DNA from: Bacteroidetes bacterium UBA7368
GTDB taxonomy: Bacteria > Bacteroidota > Rhodothermia > Rhodothermales > UBA10348
Direction of reading: 5' to 3'
NCBI GenBank assembly: GCA_002469915.1
Contig: DKOG01000274.1
Coordinates: forward strand, 1-6,594
Length of the DNA: 6,594 nt
In this document: in pieces, positions 1-6,594 of the stretch
Numbering within the stretch: the first letter of the stretch is position 1
How the letters are laid out: each line of letters begins with the position of its first letter
Program-made: the position numbers and the translations under genes
The notes under the pieces: generated by a model
The model's database searches: none
What the model saw: the letters and a program-made list of their open reading frames with translations, nothing else
Told to the model about the DNA's origin: nothing

Positions 1-246
1 CAAAACTATCCAAACCCATTCAACCCAACCACAAGCATCCAGTATGACTTGGCGGCTACGTCGAATGTCACACTGACGGTGTACGATGTGTTGGGACGTA
101 ATGTCGCTACACTGGTAAATGGACAGATTGCGGCCGGTACTCACACCGTTACGTTTGATGCTTCAGATCTTACAAGCGGCGTCTATGTGTACCGTATTGC
201 GAACGGATCAGCCGTTCAAACTCGAACCATGCTTCTCATGAAGTAA
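1..246 (+). CDS. C-terminal fragment of a T9SS-secreted protein (type A sorting domain), 5' truncated
   Basis: The frame is open from base 1 and gives 81 residues before TAA at 244-246, so the true start lies upstream of the window; a TTG at base 49 is only an internal leucine codon. What remains is a complete T9SS type A C-terminal sorting domain: NYPNPFNP at fragment residues 2-9, VYDVLGR at 27-33, an AG-H-V-FDAS stretch at 45-55, SGVYVYR at 59-65 and a terminal basic residue (LLMK). In this family the domain directs a Sec-exported protein through the outer membrane, where it is cleaved and the cargo released or anchored. The catalytic or adhesive part is outside the window, so the cargo's function is unknown. 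It is separated from the next gene by 112 bases and a hairpin, so it probably belongs to a different transcript. Confidence 0.93.
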   Translation, partial: QNYPNPFNPTTSIQYDLAATSNVTLTVYDVLGRNVATLVNGQIAAGTHTVTFDASDLTSGVYVYRIANGSAVQTRTMLLMK

Positions 247-279
247 GGTTGTTCTAGCCTTTGAGTTTTTCCGACTCAC

Positions 280-315
280 TTTGTTGGGGAGCGGGGTATC
301 CCGCTCCCCAACAAA
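280..315 (+). terminator. Perfect 16-bp hairpin after the T9SS cargo gene, probable terminator
   Basis: Arm 280-295 (TTTGTTGGGGAGCGGG) pairs without mismatch with arm 300-315, leaving a GTAT loop at 296-299. It begins 33 bases after the stop codon of the cargo gene and ends 43 bases before the next start. The GC-rich core of the stem and its position fit a transcription end or an mRNA 3' stabiliser. There is no T-run after the stem on either strand; the only T-run (266-270) lies upstream. It is therefore not a textbook intrinsic terminator, and termination is inferred. Confidence 0.7.
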
Positions 316-358
316 CGCGTCGGATCCTAGTATAGAAAGCGCCGATTTCACTCTATAA

Positions 359-1978
359 ATGCTCTTAAAACCAAACCTAATTATCCTTCTCGTCCTGCTC
401 GTATTGCTGGCTGTCGCCTGTGATTCTGGCATCTCTGGCGAGGCGTTTGATAATCGACCACCCGATACCCAATTGAGTGTTCGAGATGATTCGCTGTTGG
501 ACAATTTGTCAGAGGATGATCGATTGGTGAGTACAGTCCGAATTACATGGACCGGAGACGACCCGGATGGGTTTGTCAAGGGTTATGAAGTTCGTTTTCT
601 GGATCAAATGGGTGACATTGAAGGCGTAGCCTGGTCTTTTACTGAAACAACAGACTCTCTTTTTCTTCTTCCCATCCGACAGGGCGATCGTATTTCGGAT
701 GTGGTCTTTGAGGTGAGGGCCGTGGATGACGATGGATTAGCTGATCCGACGCCCGCGCGTACGATTTACCCAATCCAAAACTCTCCTCCTGATATACGGC
801 TAAGTCCTTTTGACTTACCGCCGGATACTACTTTTAATGTCATGTCCATTGGCTGGGTAGCCGAAGACCCCGATGGAAATGCCAACCTTGAGCGCATTGA
901 CGTTAGTTTCAATGATTCGCTGAACTTTGTGGCTTTGCCACCTGAAATTAGCTTTGCCACCTTTGTCTTGCCCCAGACTAATCCTGGAGCCTCCGGGGAG
1001 ATCGTGGACGCAGAGGTGTTCCTCGGCAGAGGATTCGAGCAGACTGGGATATCCGTGCCAGGTGTCCGAATCGGAGAAATGAATACGCTTTATGTTCGCG
1101 CCGCCGACCAAACCGACACGACCTCCGTCCGGATTGAGTATTCCTGGTTCGTTAAGGGAAAAACAAGCAACGTGCTCTATGTGAACGACTTCCGGAGAGC
1201 GACGCACCCAGTGGTCTCCACTTTCCACCTGAACCTTCTTAATGAGTATCTGCCAGCTGGCACGCCTATCGACATTTGGGATATCACGACACCATATACG
1301 ACGGGTTCATCAGGAAACTTCCCTCGTTCTGGGCTCCTGCCTCCTACGGCTCAACCCGCACTCGATCGTTTCTTTAGGGGATACGACTACATTTACTGGG
1401 TCGCCTCTGCAACGACGGATCAGATAGTGGGCAACAATTTACCATTTGCGGCTCCCGTGCTCGAGCCATTTTTTGAGAATGGCGGCAAAATGATGGTGCA
1501 TTCTCCTATTCAACTTCCTGTCGATCCTGATGAGATTGCAACCAACGCGGCCACATTGTTACTGCCGCTGAACAGTCTTACCCAGTTCCCAGATTCGCTT
1601 CGCCAGACGTTGCGACTTCTTGGCAATGCACCCGTGTCCGCGCGGGATCCGCTCCCGGGAGTGGCAACCGCACTACCTGCATTGAAGATGAATGGATTTG
1701 TAATTAACACGCTTCCATATGTCGCCACAAGTTCTGCGACCATTCCTTTATACGATGCTCAGTTCCAATACGTGACGCGGGTAGGCAACCGACGCGGTAT
1801 TTGGTCCGGTTCGTCTACTATTGCTTCCATGAGTGATGATCGTAGAGTCGGTTTATTTACGATTCCTCTGATCAATGAAGCCAACGGAACTCCTTTGGTC
1901 ATTGGAGAGGATGGAAATCCACAAACGGCACGAGATGCCGTCAAGCTTATGCTAGAAAGCCTCGGGTTTCCTAAATGA
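359..1978 (+). CDS. Outer-membrane/surface lipoprotein with two Fn3/Ig-like modules and a C-terminal alpha/beta domain
   Basis: This 539-aa protein has a lysine-containing N-terminus, a leucine-rich hydrophobic segment and a lipobox ending at Cys21 (AVAC), so it should be a lipoprotein. Two similar beta-sandwich-like modules follow: NRPPDTQLS (32-40) with WTGDDPDG (64-71), then NSPPDIRLS (141-149) with WVAEDPDG (166-173). The strands VFEVRAVDDDG (116-126) and LYVRAADQTD (244-253) match as module ends. From about residue 270 the character changes: VLYVNDF (272-278), GYDYIYW (341-347) and FFENGGKMMVHSP (371-383) resemble the core strands and nucleotide-binding-like turn of a glutamine-amidotransferase/ThuA-like fold, but I see no convincing catalytic Cys-His pair. 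The start is secure because an in-frame TAA (356-358) directly precedes the ATG; no Shine-Dalgarno is visible. It is the first gene of the operon and overlaps the receptor gene by 4 nt. A binding or scaffold role at the surface is inference. Confidence 0.9.
   Translation: MLLKPNLIILLVLLVLLAVACDSGISGEAFDNRPPDTQLSVRDDSLLDNLSEDDRLVSTVRITWTGDDPDGFVKGYEVRFLDQMGDIEGVAWSFTETTDSLFLLPIRQGDRISDVVFEVRAVDDDGLADPTPARTIYPIQNSPPDIRLSPFDLPPDTTFNVMSIGWVAEDPDGNANLERIDVSFNDSLNFVALPPEISFATFVLPQTNPGASGEIVDAEVFLGRGFEQTGISVPGVRIGEMNTLYVRAADQTDTTSVRIEYSWFVKGKTSNVLYVNDFRRATHPVVSTFHLNLLNEYLPAGTPIDIWDITTPYTTGSSGNFPRSGLLPPTAQPALDRFFRGYDYIYWVASATTDQIVGNNLPFAAPVLEPFFENGGKMMVHSPIQLPVDPDEIATNAATLLLPLNSLTQFPDSLRQTLRLLGNAPVSARDPLPGVATALPALKMNGFVINTLPYVATSSATIPLYDAQFQYVTRVGNRRGIWSGSSTIASMSDDRRVGLFTIPLINEANGTPLVIGEDGNPQTARDAVKLMLESLGFPK
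1975..1978 (+). promoter_or_regulatory. ATGA stop/start overlap coupling the first lipoprotein to the receptor
   Basis: The receptor's ATG (1975-1977) lies over the lipoprotein's TGA (1976-1978). The receptor frame has its own TAA at 1972-1974, so no longer start is possible. With no Shine-Dalgarno upstream, ribosomes finishing the lipoprotein probably reinitiate here. Confidence 0.8.
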
Positions 1979-4884
1979 TATTTCGTAAGTCCCATATCCT
2001 CTTTTTCCTCCTGCTTTTGCTTGGATCGGATTACGCTGCAGCTCAGGGTATTCTTGCGGGAACGGTTCGAGACGCTGAAACCGGCGAATCACTACCGGGC
2101 GTGAACCTTATTGTCGTGGGTACATCGCGTGGTGCGGCTTCCGACCCTAACGGTCGGTATGAAATCCCTAACCTGCGTGCTGGCGAATATTCTGTGCGTG
2201 TCTCATTCATTGGGTTTGAGACGAAATTGTTCACGCAAATAGTGATTGTAGACGGTACCACAACGCCGCTCGACGTCGAATTAGGTGTGGCGGTGTTGTC
2301 CACAGAAGACGAGATTGTAGTCGTCGGTGAACGGCCCCTCGTTGACGTTGAGAGTTCGTCTTCTTCTTCGACCATTTCTCAAGAACAACTCGAGCTGGCT
2401 CCTCTTCGGGATGTACAGCAAGCAGTAGCCACGCAAGTGGGTGTGGTACGAGATCCAACCGGTCTTTATATCAGGGGTGGACGAGCTTCAGAAACGGGTT
2501 TTTACGTTGACGGCGTATCTGCTAAGGATCCTCTCGCTGGAACGGGATTTGGACTAGATGTGGGCTCAAATTCGTTCTCTGAAATTGAAGTGATTACAGG
2601 AGGTATCGGGGCCGAGTTTGGCGACGTGACTTCCGGAGTTGTTGCCGTTCAAACCCAAGATGGAACCGACCAATTCAAAGGCTTCTTCTCTCACAAACGA
2701 GATAACTTTGGATTCAATAAGAATGCTGAATCGAATTTCATGGAGGATATTTGGGAAGCCAATTTGAGCGGCCCCATTATTCCCGGTAAACTTCGCTTCT
2801 TCTTTTCCGGTCAGGTTCAGTTGTCAGATGGTTTCACGCGAAATACCGCTACGCCGGATCAGGTTCGCACGTCGATGGTGGATGGAACCTTCTTCTTACC
2901 CCGCACCGGAAATCGATGGAATGGAATCTCGAAATTGACGTGGGCCATTCGTCCGGGAATGAAGCTTCAAGGATCCTACCAACGCTCCCTTACGGTGAAC
3001 CAGAATACGCGGATGCTTCAGGTGACAGGTAACGAGGCCGTTATCTCACCTGGATTCCAGTATGCGTTCGTACTTCAGCCTGATAATGCCAGTACGTTTG
3101 CCCATGACAACATCATCTCATACTTGAAATGGTCACACGTTATAAACGACCAGTCATTTTACGATGTGCAGTTCAGTCGTCTATTTACGCGGTTACGAGC
3201 CGATGCGAACGGACGACGTTGGAGACCGGATAATGTCGATACCGAGCTGGATCCCTTTTCGATTGTGTCTTGGCCCGCGAATCTATTTGTAGATGAAAAC
3301 GGTCTGCCTCTAGATCCCAATGCGCAATTCGTGTTGCCAGGGCCCGGGCTGTTTAATAATGGAGGCATAGCCACTCGCTTCCATGATCATTTTGCTGAGG
3401 AGTATACACTTCGAGCTACCTACACTCGGTTTTCGAGTGACCTGAACAACCGTTTGAGCCTTGGTTTTGAGGCGAAAGTCAACGACTACCAGTGGATTGA
3501 TGTAATTCGACCTTGGGTGGGCGCGCCCATCGGAACGGGCGAAAGTGCAGGTACCAATCGGTTGGGTGATTCCTCAGACATCTGGCGCGTGAAGCCGCGT
3601 AGAGGCGCTCTTTTTGGTACCCATCAAATTCGATATCGTGGGCTCATTGCAAACGCAGGCCTTCGATTCGAATATTGGGCTCCGGGAAAATATGTGGACG
3701 ATCTAATCGAGGACCCACAGGCGCCCATTCTTGATACGATCCGCGAATCGTACAAAAGCGAGTCGGTTAAGCTGTTCGGAATGAGAACGAAATTCCGTCT
3801 TCTGCCCAAATTGAGGGTGTCATTCCCCATTACAGAGAACAGAGTGATGTTCTTTAACTATGGCCACTCGACCAAGTTACCCCATCCAACATTTGTCTAC
3901 ACCGGATTGGATCCTTTCTTCCAGGATCGATCTTTCTTCTCAGATCTGGGCAACCCCAATCTTGATCCGGAAGTGGACATCTCCTATGAGTTGGGATTGC
4001 GAACGCAGTTTACCAGTAATGATGTCTTGAATGTGACGGCTTTCTGGCGGGACAAGTTTGATTTCATTACGGTGCAGAGTGTAATCGTACCTGATCCGAC
4101 TGGTCGTGAAGTATTGAGGGCGTTCAGAGTTAACGGCGACTTTGCACGTGTTCGTGGTATTGAAGCGAGTTATCTGAAACGAGTCGGAGAGCGGTTCAGC
4201 GGCCAGATTTCGGCATCCTTCTCCCGTGCGACCGGTCTTTCAAGCACCAACAATGATGCGCTATCAGAATTCCTGGCAAACGGGGATATCGATAACACCT
4301 TTGAAACTCCGCTGGCGTGGGATCGCCCATTTGATTTCAAGGGGAATATCACCTTCCAGCACGATCGGGATCGCCCTCTTTTTGGCATAAAAGGATTGAA
4401 CAGAATTTCAGCGCTGCTCTCAACGACGCTTCGTAGCGGCCAGCGCTATACGCCCGTTGAATTCCAGGGCAATGAGATCAATCCTTTCAGCGGAGAACAG
4501 GATTGGCGACCCATTTATTCTTCTGTTTCGGATCCGGCAGCTCGATACTCAGAGATTGGTGCTACCTGGTGGTGGTTCGATCTGAGTATGCATAAAACGG
4601 TTTCGATTCAGGGCACGGATGTTCGACTTTCACTGGAAGTGGCTAACCTGTTCAATCAACAGAATAGCATTATTGTTAATCCAGTTACGGGAGAAGCGTA
4701 TCCGAATGTCGATCCGCAATCCACGGACTTCATTTCTCTTCGAGATAATGCCGGTTATGATGTGCCCAGCGGTACACGAGATCCTCGATTCGAGGACCCC
4801 AATACGTCAGGCCTTCCTCCGTTCAATCCCGCGCGTTTCTTGCCTCAGCGGCATTTTCTTTTTGGCGTGTCATTCCGGTTCTAA
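1975..4884 (+). CDS. TonB-dependent outer-membrane receptor with N-terminal carboxypeptidase-regulatory-like domain
   Basis: This 969-aa protein has a signal peptide (hydrophobic 8-17, likely cleavage near AAAQ, 21-24). Residues 25-103 form a carboxypeptidase-regulatory-like beta-sandwich (AGTVRDAETGESLPGVNL, then DPNGRYEIPNLRAGEYSV). DEIVVVG (112-118) is a TonB-box-like stretch. The plug follows, with LYIRGGRASETGFYVDG (164-180), EIEVITGGIGAEFGDVTSG (203-221) and VVAVQT. The remaining ~740 residues are a 22-strand-type barrel, with late landmarks NPNLDPE and SYELG (660-674), RGIEA (727-731), EVANLFNQQ (888-896) and a terminal Phe as expected of the barrel-assembly signal. The family imports large ligands across the outer membrane using TonB/ExbBD energy. 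The start is fixed by an in-frame TAA (1972-1974) just before the ATG. It overlaps the lipoprotein gene by 4 nt and the PorV-like gene by 1 nt. No SusD homologue is adjacent, so a SusC role is not supported; the ligand is unknown. Confidence 0.95.
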   Translation: MIFRKSHILFFLLLLLGSDYAAAQGILAGTVRDAETGESLPGVNLIVVGTSRGAASDPNGRYEIPNLRAGEYSVRVSFIGFETKLFTQIVIVDGTTTPLDVELGVAVLSTEDEIVVVGERPLVDVESSSSSSTISQEQLELAPLRDVQQAVATQVGVVRDPTGLYIRGGRASETGFYVDGVSAKDPLAGTGFGLDVGSNSFSEIEVITGGIGAEFGDVTSGVVAVQTQDGTDQFKGFFSHKRDNFGFNKNAESNFMEDIWEANLSGPIIPGKLRFFFSGQVQLSDGFTRNTATPDQVRTSMVDGTFFLPRTGNRWNGISKLTWAIRPGMKLQGSYQRSLTVNQNTRMLQVTGNEAVISPGFQYAFVLQPDNASTFAHDNIISYLKWSHVINDQSFYDVQFSRLFTRLRADANGRRWRPDNVDTELDPFSIVSWPANLFVDENGLPLDPNAQFVLPGPGLFNNGGIATRFHDHFAEEYTLRATYTRFSSDLNNRLSLGFEAKVNDYQWIDVIRPWVGAPIGTGESAGTNRLGDSSDIWRVKPRRGALFGTHQIRYRGLIANAGLRFEYWAPGKYVDDLIEDPQAPILDTIRESYKSESVKLFGMRTKFRLLPKLRVSFPITENRVMFFNYGHSTKLPHPTFVYTGLDPFFQDRSFFSDLGNPNLDPEVDISYELGLRTQFTSNDVLNVTAFWRDKFDFITVQSVIVPDPTGREVLRAFRVNGDFARVRGIEASYLKRVGERFSGQISASFSRATGLSSTNNDALSEFLANGDIDNTFETPLAWDRPFDFKGNITFQHDRDRPLFGIKGLNRISALLSTTLRSGQRYTPVEFQGNEINPFSGEQDWRPIYSSVSDPAARYSEIGATWWWFDLSMHKTVSIQGTDVRLSLEVANLFNQQNSIIVNPVTGEAYPNVDPQSTDFISLRDNAGYDVPSGTRDPRFEDPNTSGLPPFNPARFLPQRHFLFGVSFRF

Positions 4885-4886
4885 TG
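4882..4886 (+). promoter_or_regulatory. TAATG stop/start junction between receptor and PorV-like gene
   Basis: TAA (4882-4884) of the receptor shares its last base with ATG (4884-4886) of the PorV-like gene. The preceding bases show no purine-rich ribosome binding site. Termination-reinitiation coupling is inferred from this arrangement and would tie the amounts of the two barrels together. Confidence 0.75.
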
Positions 4887-5885
4887 AAACGACTTATCGT
4901 CATATCGTTACTTCTGCTTTGGACCATTCCAGTGGTCCAAGCGCAGCTATTACCCACCTTTGGCGGGGAGCAGGCTGGAACATCTGGCTTTCAATTTCTC
5001 AAGATTCCGTTTGATGCGAGAGGCGCTGCTCTGGGCGAAACCGTGGTCGCTGATGCTAATGACGTGAGTGCGTTGATATGGAATCCAGCGTTGGTTTCCC
5101 ATCTCGACGGCTTTCAGGCGGGGTTTCATCACACCTCCTACTTTGTCGATGTATCCCTCGATTTTGCGGGTGTGACATGGGCCTTGCCGCAAGGAATTTC
5201 TTTAGGAGCAACTCTCCAGACTATGAATTCTGGGAAGATGGATGTGACGACAGAGTTTGAACCTGCGGGCACGGGGCAGACCTTTCGGCTTATTGATGTC
5301 GCGGCCGGATTGACGTTGTCGCAGCGACTAACTGATTTGTTCTCTTACGGAGTTACGACCAAGTATATCCAGGAATCGGTAGCAGGGCTCACTGCTAAGT
5401 CGGTCGTTTTTGACCTCGGCATTCATTACAGCGTCGGCTCTACGGGTGCTCGAATGGCTGTTGCCTTCCGTAATTTCGGTCTAGATGGCCGTCCCGAGGG
5501 TACCATCGAGCGACCCGTAATCGCGGATGATCCGATCAAAATAGAATCGGATTTTGTGGCTATGACCGCGCCGACCACCTTTCATTTAGGCTTTGCCTAC
5601 GATGTATTCAAACAGTCGAAAGCTAATCGTCTCACGCTTCTGGCCCAGTTGAACAACCCGAATGATAATGCGGAATACTGGACTACAGGCGCAGAATTTG
5701 GTTGGAATGAGACCTTTTTTCTGAGAGCCGGATACCGTTTCGGCATCGAGGAGGTAGACGCACCTAGCATGGGAGCCGGTTTCCGCGTTCCTGTTGCGGG
5801 CCGAGATTTACAAATTGATTATGGGTTCAATCGAATGGAACGTCTTGGAAATGTGCATCGGTTTGGACTGAATTTCTCACTATGA
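4884..5885 (+). CDS. PorV/PorQ-family outer-membrane beta-barrel protein
   Basis: This 333-aa protein has a signal peptide with cleavage likely after VQA (18-20). Its mature N-terminus carries the family hallmark: GTSGFQFLKI (32-41), ARGAALGE (45-52), then ADANDVSALIWNPA (56-69). Alternating beta strands follow to the end, including TTGAEFGWNETFFLRAGYRF (267-286), SMGAGFRVP (295-303), IDYGF (311-315) and a final HRFGLNFSL. Length and layout fit a FadL-like barrel of the PorV/PorQ family. Known members serve the T9SS: PorV shuttles cargo sorting domains from the translocon to the attachment complex, and PorQ is an attachment-complex component. Many paralogues in T9SS-bearing phyla have no assigned role, and this is likely one, since it sits with a receptor rather than with por/spr genes. 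Its ATG shares one base with the receptor's TAA (TAATG) and no Shine-Dalgarno is seen, which suggests coupled translation. Confidence 0.88.
   Translation: MKRLIVISLLLLWTIPVVQAQLLPTFGGEQAGTSGFQFLKIPFDARGAALGETVVADANDVSALIWNPALVSHLDGFQAGFHHTSYFVDVSLDFAGVTWALPQGISLGATLQTMNSGKMDVTTEFEPAGTGQTFRLIDVAAGLTLSQRLTDLFSYGVTTKYIQESVAGLTAKSVVFDLGIHYSVGSTGARMAVAFRNFGLDGRPEGTIERPVIADDPIKIESDFVAMTAPTTFHLGFAYDVFKQSKANRLTLLAQLNNPNDNAEYWTTGAEFGWNETFFLRAGYRFGIEEVDAPSMGAGFRVPVAGRDLQIDYGFNRMERLGNVHRFGLNFSL
5882..5885 (+). promoter_or_regulatory. ATGA stop/start overlap between PorV-like gene and second lipoprotein
   Basis: ATG (5882-5884) overlaps TGA (5883-5885). The N-terminus read from this ATG is at once a lipoprotein signal ending at LTSC, which supports this start. 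It repeats the geometry of the first junction, so the operon continues past the window. Confidence 0.8.
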
Positions 5886-6594
5886 ACTTCCGACAGCTAA
5901 CATATTGTGTGCTCCCCATCTTCCTTCTGGTGCTCACCAGTTGTGATTCTGTGATGGGATCAAAAGAGGATGAAACCACGCAGGAAATATTCGAAGCGGG
6001 CAGAAGTGACCCTTCTCTTCTGAATGAAGTCGAGTATGTGCCTCTGTTTCCGTTTTATGAAACAGGAGCGGACGGTCTGCCACTTGAAAAGCCCCAAGAC
6101 GTCTATCCTGGCTATGACGAATTTCTTTACGTCGTCGATAGTCGGGGACTCCATGTGTTTGATCTTTCTGGGCGCCCAACAACGTTCATCCCGATTAGTG
6201 GAGGCGGAGACTCAGTTGTTCAAGACCGTCGATTCTCGGTTTATGTAACAGCTCGTCGGGATACGCTTTTAAATGGGCGTACGTGGAATCTTCCCGTCAT
6301 TCTTCGGTATGACAATATTACCACGGGATCCCCATCGCTAGGCGACATCATCTGGCACCCGTTTGACGATGACTCCCGAAAGTTTAATGCTCCAGATCCC
6401 ATCGAAACGGACCTTGAGGTCTCGTTCACGGGGGTAGGAGTAATCGAGGATAATCACATTTATGTGAGTCGCCGAGGGCCGGTAAACCCAAGGGGCACGT
6501 TTATTCTTCCGCATAACACGATCATGGAGTTTGACGGCAACGGTGTCAATGTTCAATCCATTGTTACGCTTCATCCGACTCGAGAGAGTTTGCG
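5882..6594 (+). CDS. Lipoprotein with a possible beta-propeller-like repeat, 3' truncated by the window
   Basis: Reading from ATG 5882 gives 237 codons with no stop before the window ends. The N-terminus is a lipoprotein signal: hydrophobic residues 8-18 and lipobox LTSC with Cys21, followed by DSVMGSKEDE. The mature part includes PQDVYPGYDEFLYVVDSRGLH (in two overlapping parts, PQDVY 71-75 and LYVVDSRGLHVFDLSGRP 82-99), a pattern seen in NHL/YncE-like propeller blades, where a D-x-x-G turn precedes a short V-F-D strand. A second similar stretch near residues 187-220 (GVGVIEDNHIYVSRRG, then HNTIMEFDGNG) may be another blade. The ATG overlaps the TGA of the PorV-like gene (ATGA), making it the fourth coupled gene. 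Partner or sensor function is not known; the propeller assignment is tentative because only part of the protein is visible. Confidence 0.85.
   Translation, partial: MNFRQLTYCVLPIFLLVLTSCDSVMGSKEDETTQEIFEAGRSDPSLLNEVEYVPLFPFYETGADGLPLEKPQDVYPGYDEFLYVVDSRGLHVFDLSGRPTTFIPISGGGDSVVQDRRFSVYVTARRDTLLNGRTWNLPVILRYDNITTGSPSLGDIIWHPFDDDSRKFNAPDPIETDLEVSFTGVGVIEDNHIYVSRRGPVNPRGTFILPHNTIMEFDGNGVNVQSIVTLHPTRESL

Noticed and set aside
316..358. Promoter for the operon (TATAGA at 331-336 as a -10-like element)
   Set aside because: No matching -35 element at suitable spacing and no Bacteroidota-type TAnnTTTG/TTTG pair is present, so I could not support a specific promoter.
208..579. 123-aa open frame on the minus strand across the intergenic gap and the start of the first lipoprotein gene
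   Set aside because: It has no recognisable domain, runs through the hairpin, and is antisense to well-supported coding sequence on both sides.
815..1228. 137-aa open frame on the minus strand
   Set aside because: It lies wholly inside the first lipoprotein gene, has no recognisable motif and no plausible start context.
1975..4884. Assignment of the receptor as SusC of a polysaccharide-utilisation locus
   Set aside because: No SusD-like gene is next to it and the neighbour is a PorV/PorQ-type barrel; the carboxypeptidase-regulatory domain alone is not specific to SusC.
4619..5014. 131-aa + strand frame bridging the receptor and PorV-like genes
   Set aside because: It is out of frame with both genes, shows no domain or signal peptide, and both overlapped genes have strong family motifs across the same bases.
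5934..6574. Several 60-80 aa frames on both strands in the last gene
   Set aside because: The + strand frame from 5882 has a lipobox and continuous protein-like sequence through the whole stretch; the short frames are shadows.

Overview
The window looks like chromosome from a marine or environmental member of the Bacteroidota/Rhodothermota group (Rhodothermales, Balneolales or an Ignavibacteria-like relative). Three things point there. The first gene ends in a type IX secretion system (T9SS) type A sorting domain of the NYPNPFNP...SGVYVYR kind. A carboxypeptidase-regulatory-domain TonB-dependent receptor is followed by a PorV/PorQ-family barrel. All four start codons lack a Shine-Dalgarno sequence and the first lies in an A/T-rich context. 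Base composition appears to be near 50% GC by eye. The genus cannot be fixed from this window.

Layout: (1) bases 1-246 are the last 81 codons of a secreted T9SS cargo protein, truncated at the window edge. (2) Bases 247-358 are an intergenic gap holding a perfect 16-bp hairpin that probably ends the cargo transcript. (3) Bases 359-6594 are four genes packed on the + strand with no spacing: a 539-aa lipoprotein with two Fn3/Ig-like modules and a C-terminal alpha/beta domain, a 969-aa TonB-dependent receptor, a 333-aa PorV/PorQ-family outer-membrane barrel, and the first 237 codons of a second lipoprotein that runs off the window. The three junctions are ATGA (4-nt overlap), TAATG (1-nt overlap) and ATGA (4-nt overlap), which is the signature of a translationally coupled operon.

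How they may work together: all four operon products carry an export signal and should end up in or on the outer membrane. A plausible reading is a cell-surface module in which the receptor and the PorV-like barrel sit in the outer membrane and the two lipoproteins are their periplasmic or surface partners. There is no SusD-like protein in the window and the receptor is not an obvious SusC, so this is not a standard polysaccharide-utilisation pair. The substrate cannot be read from the sequence. No RNA genes, mobile elements, CRISPR arrays or coding genes on the minus strand are supported.
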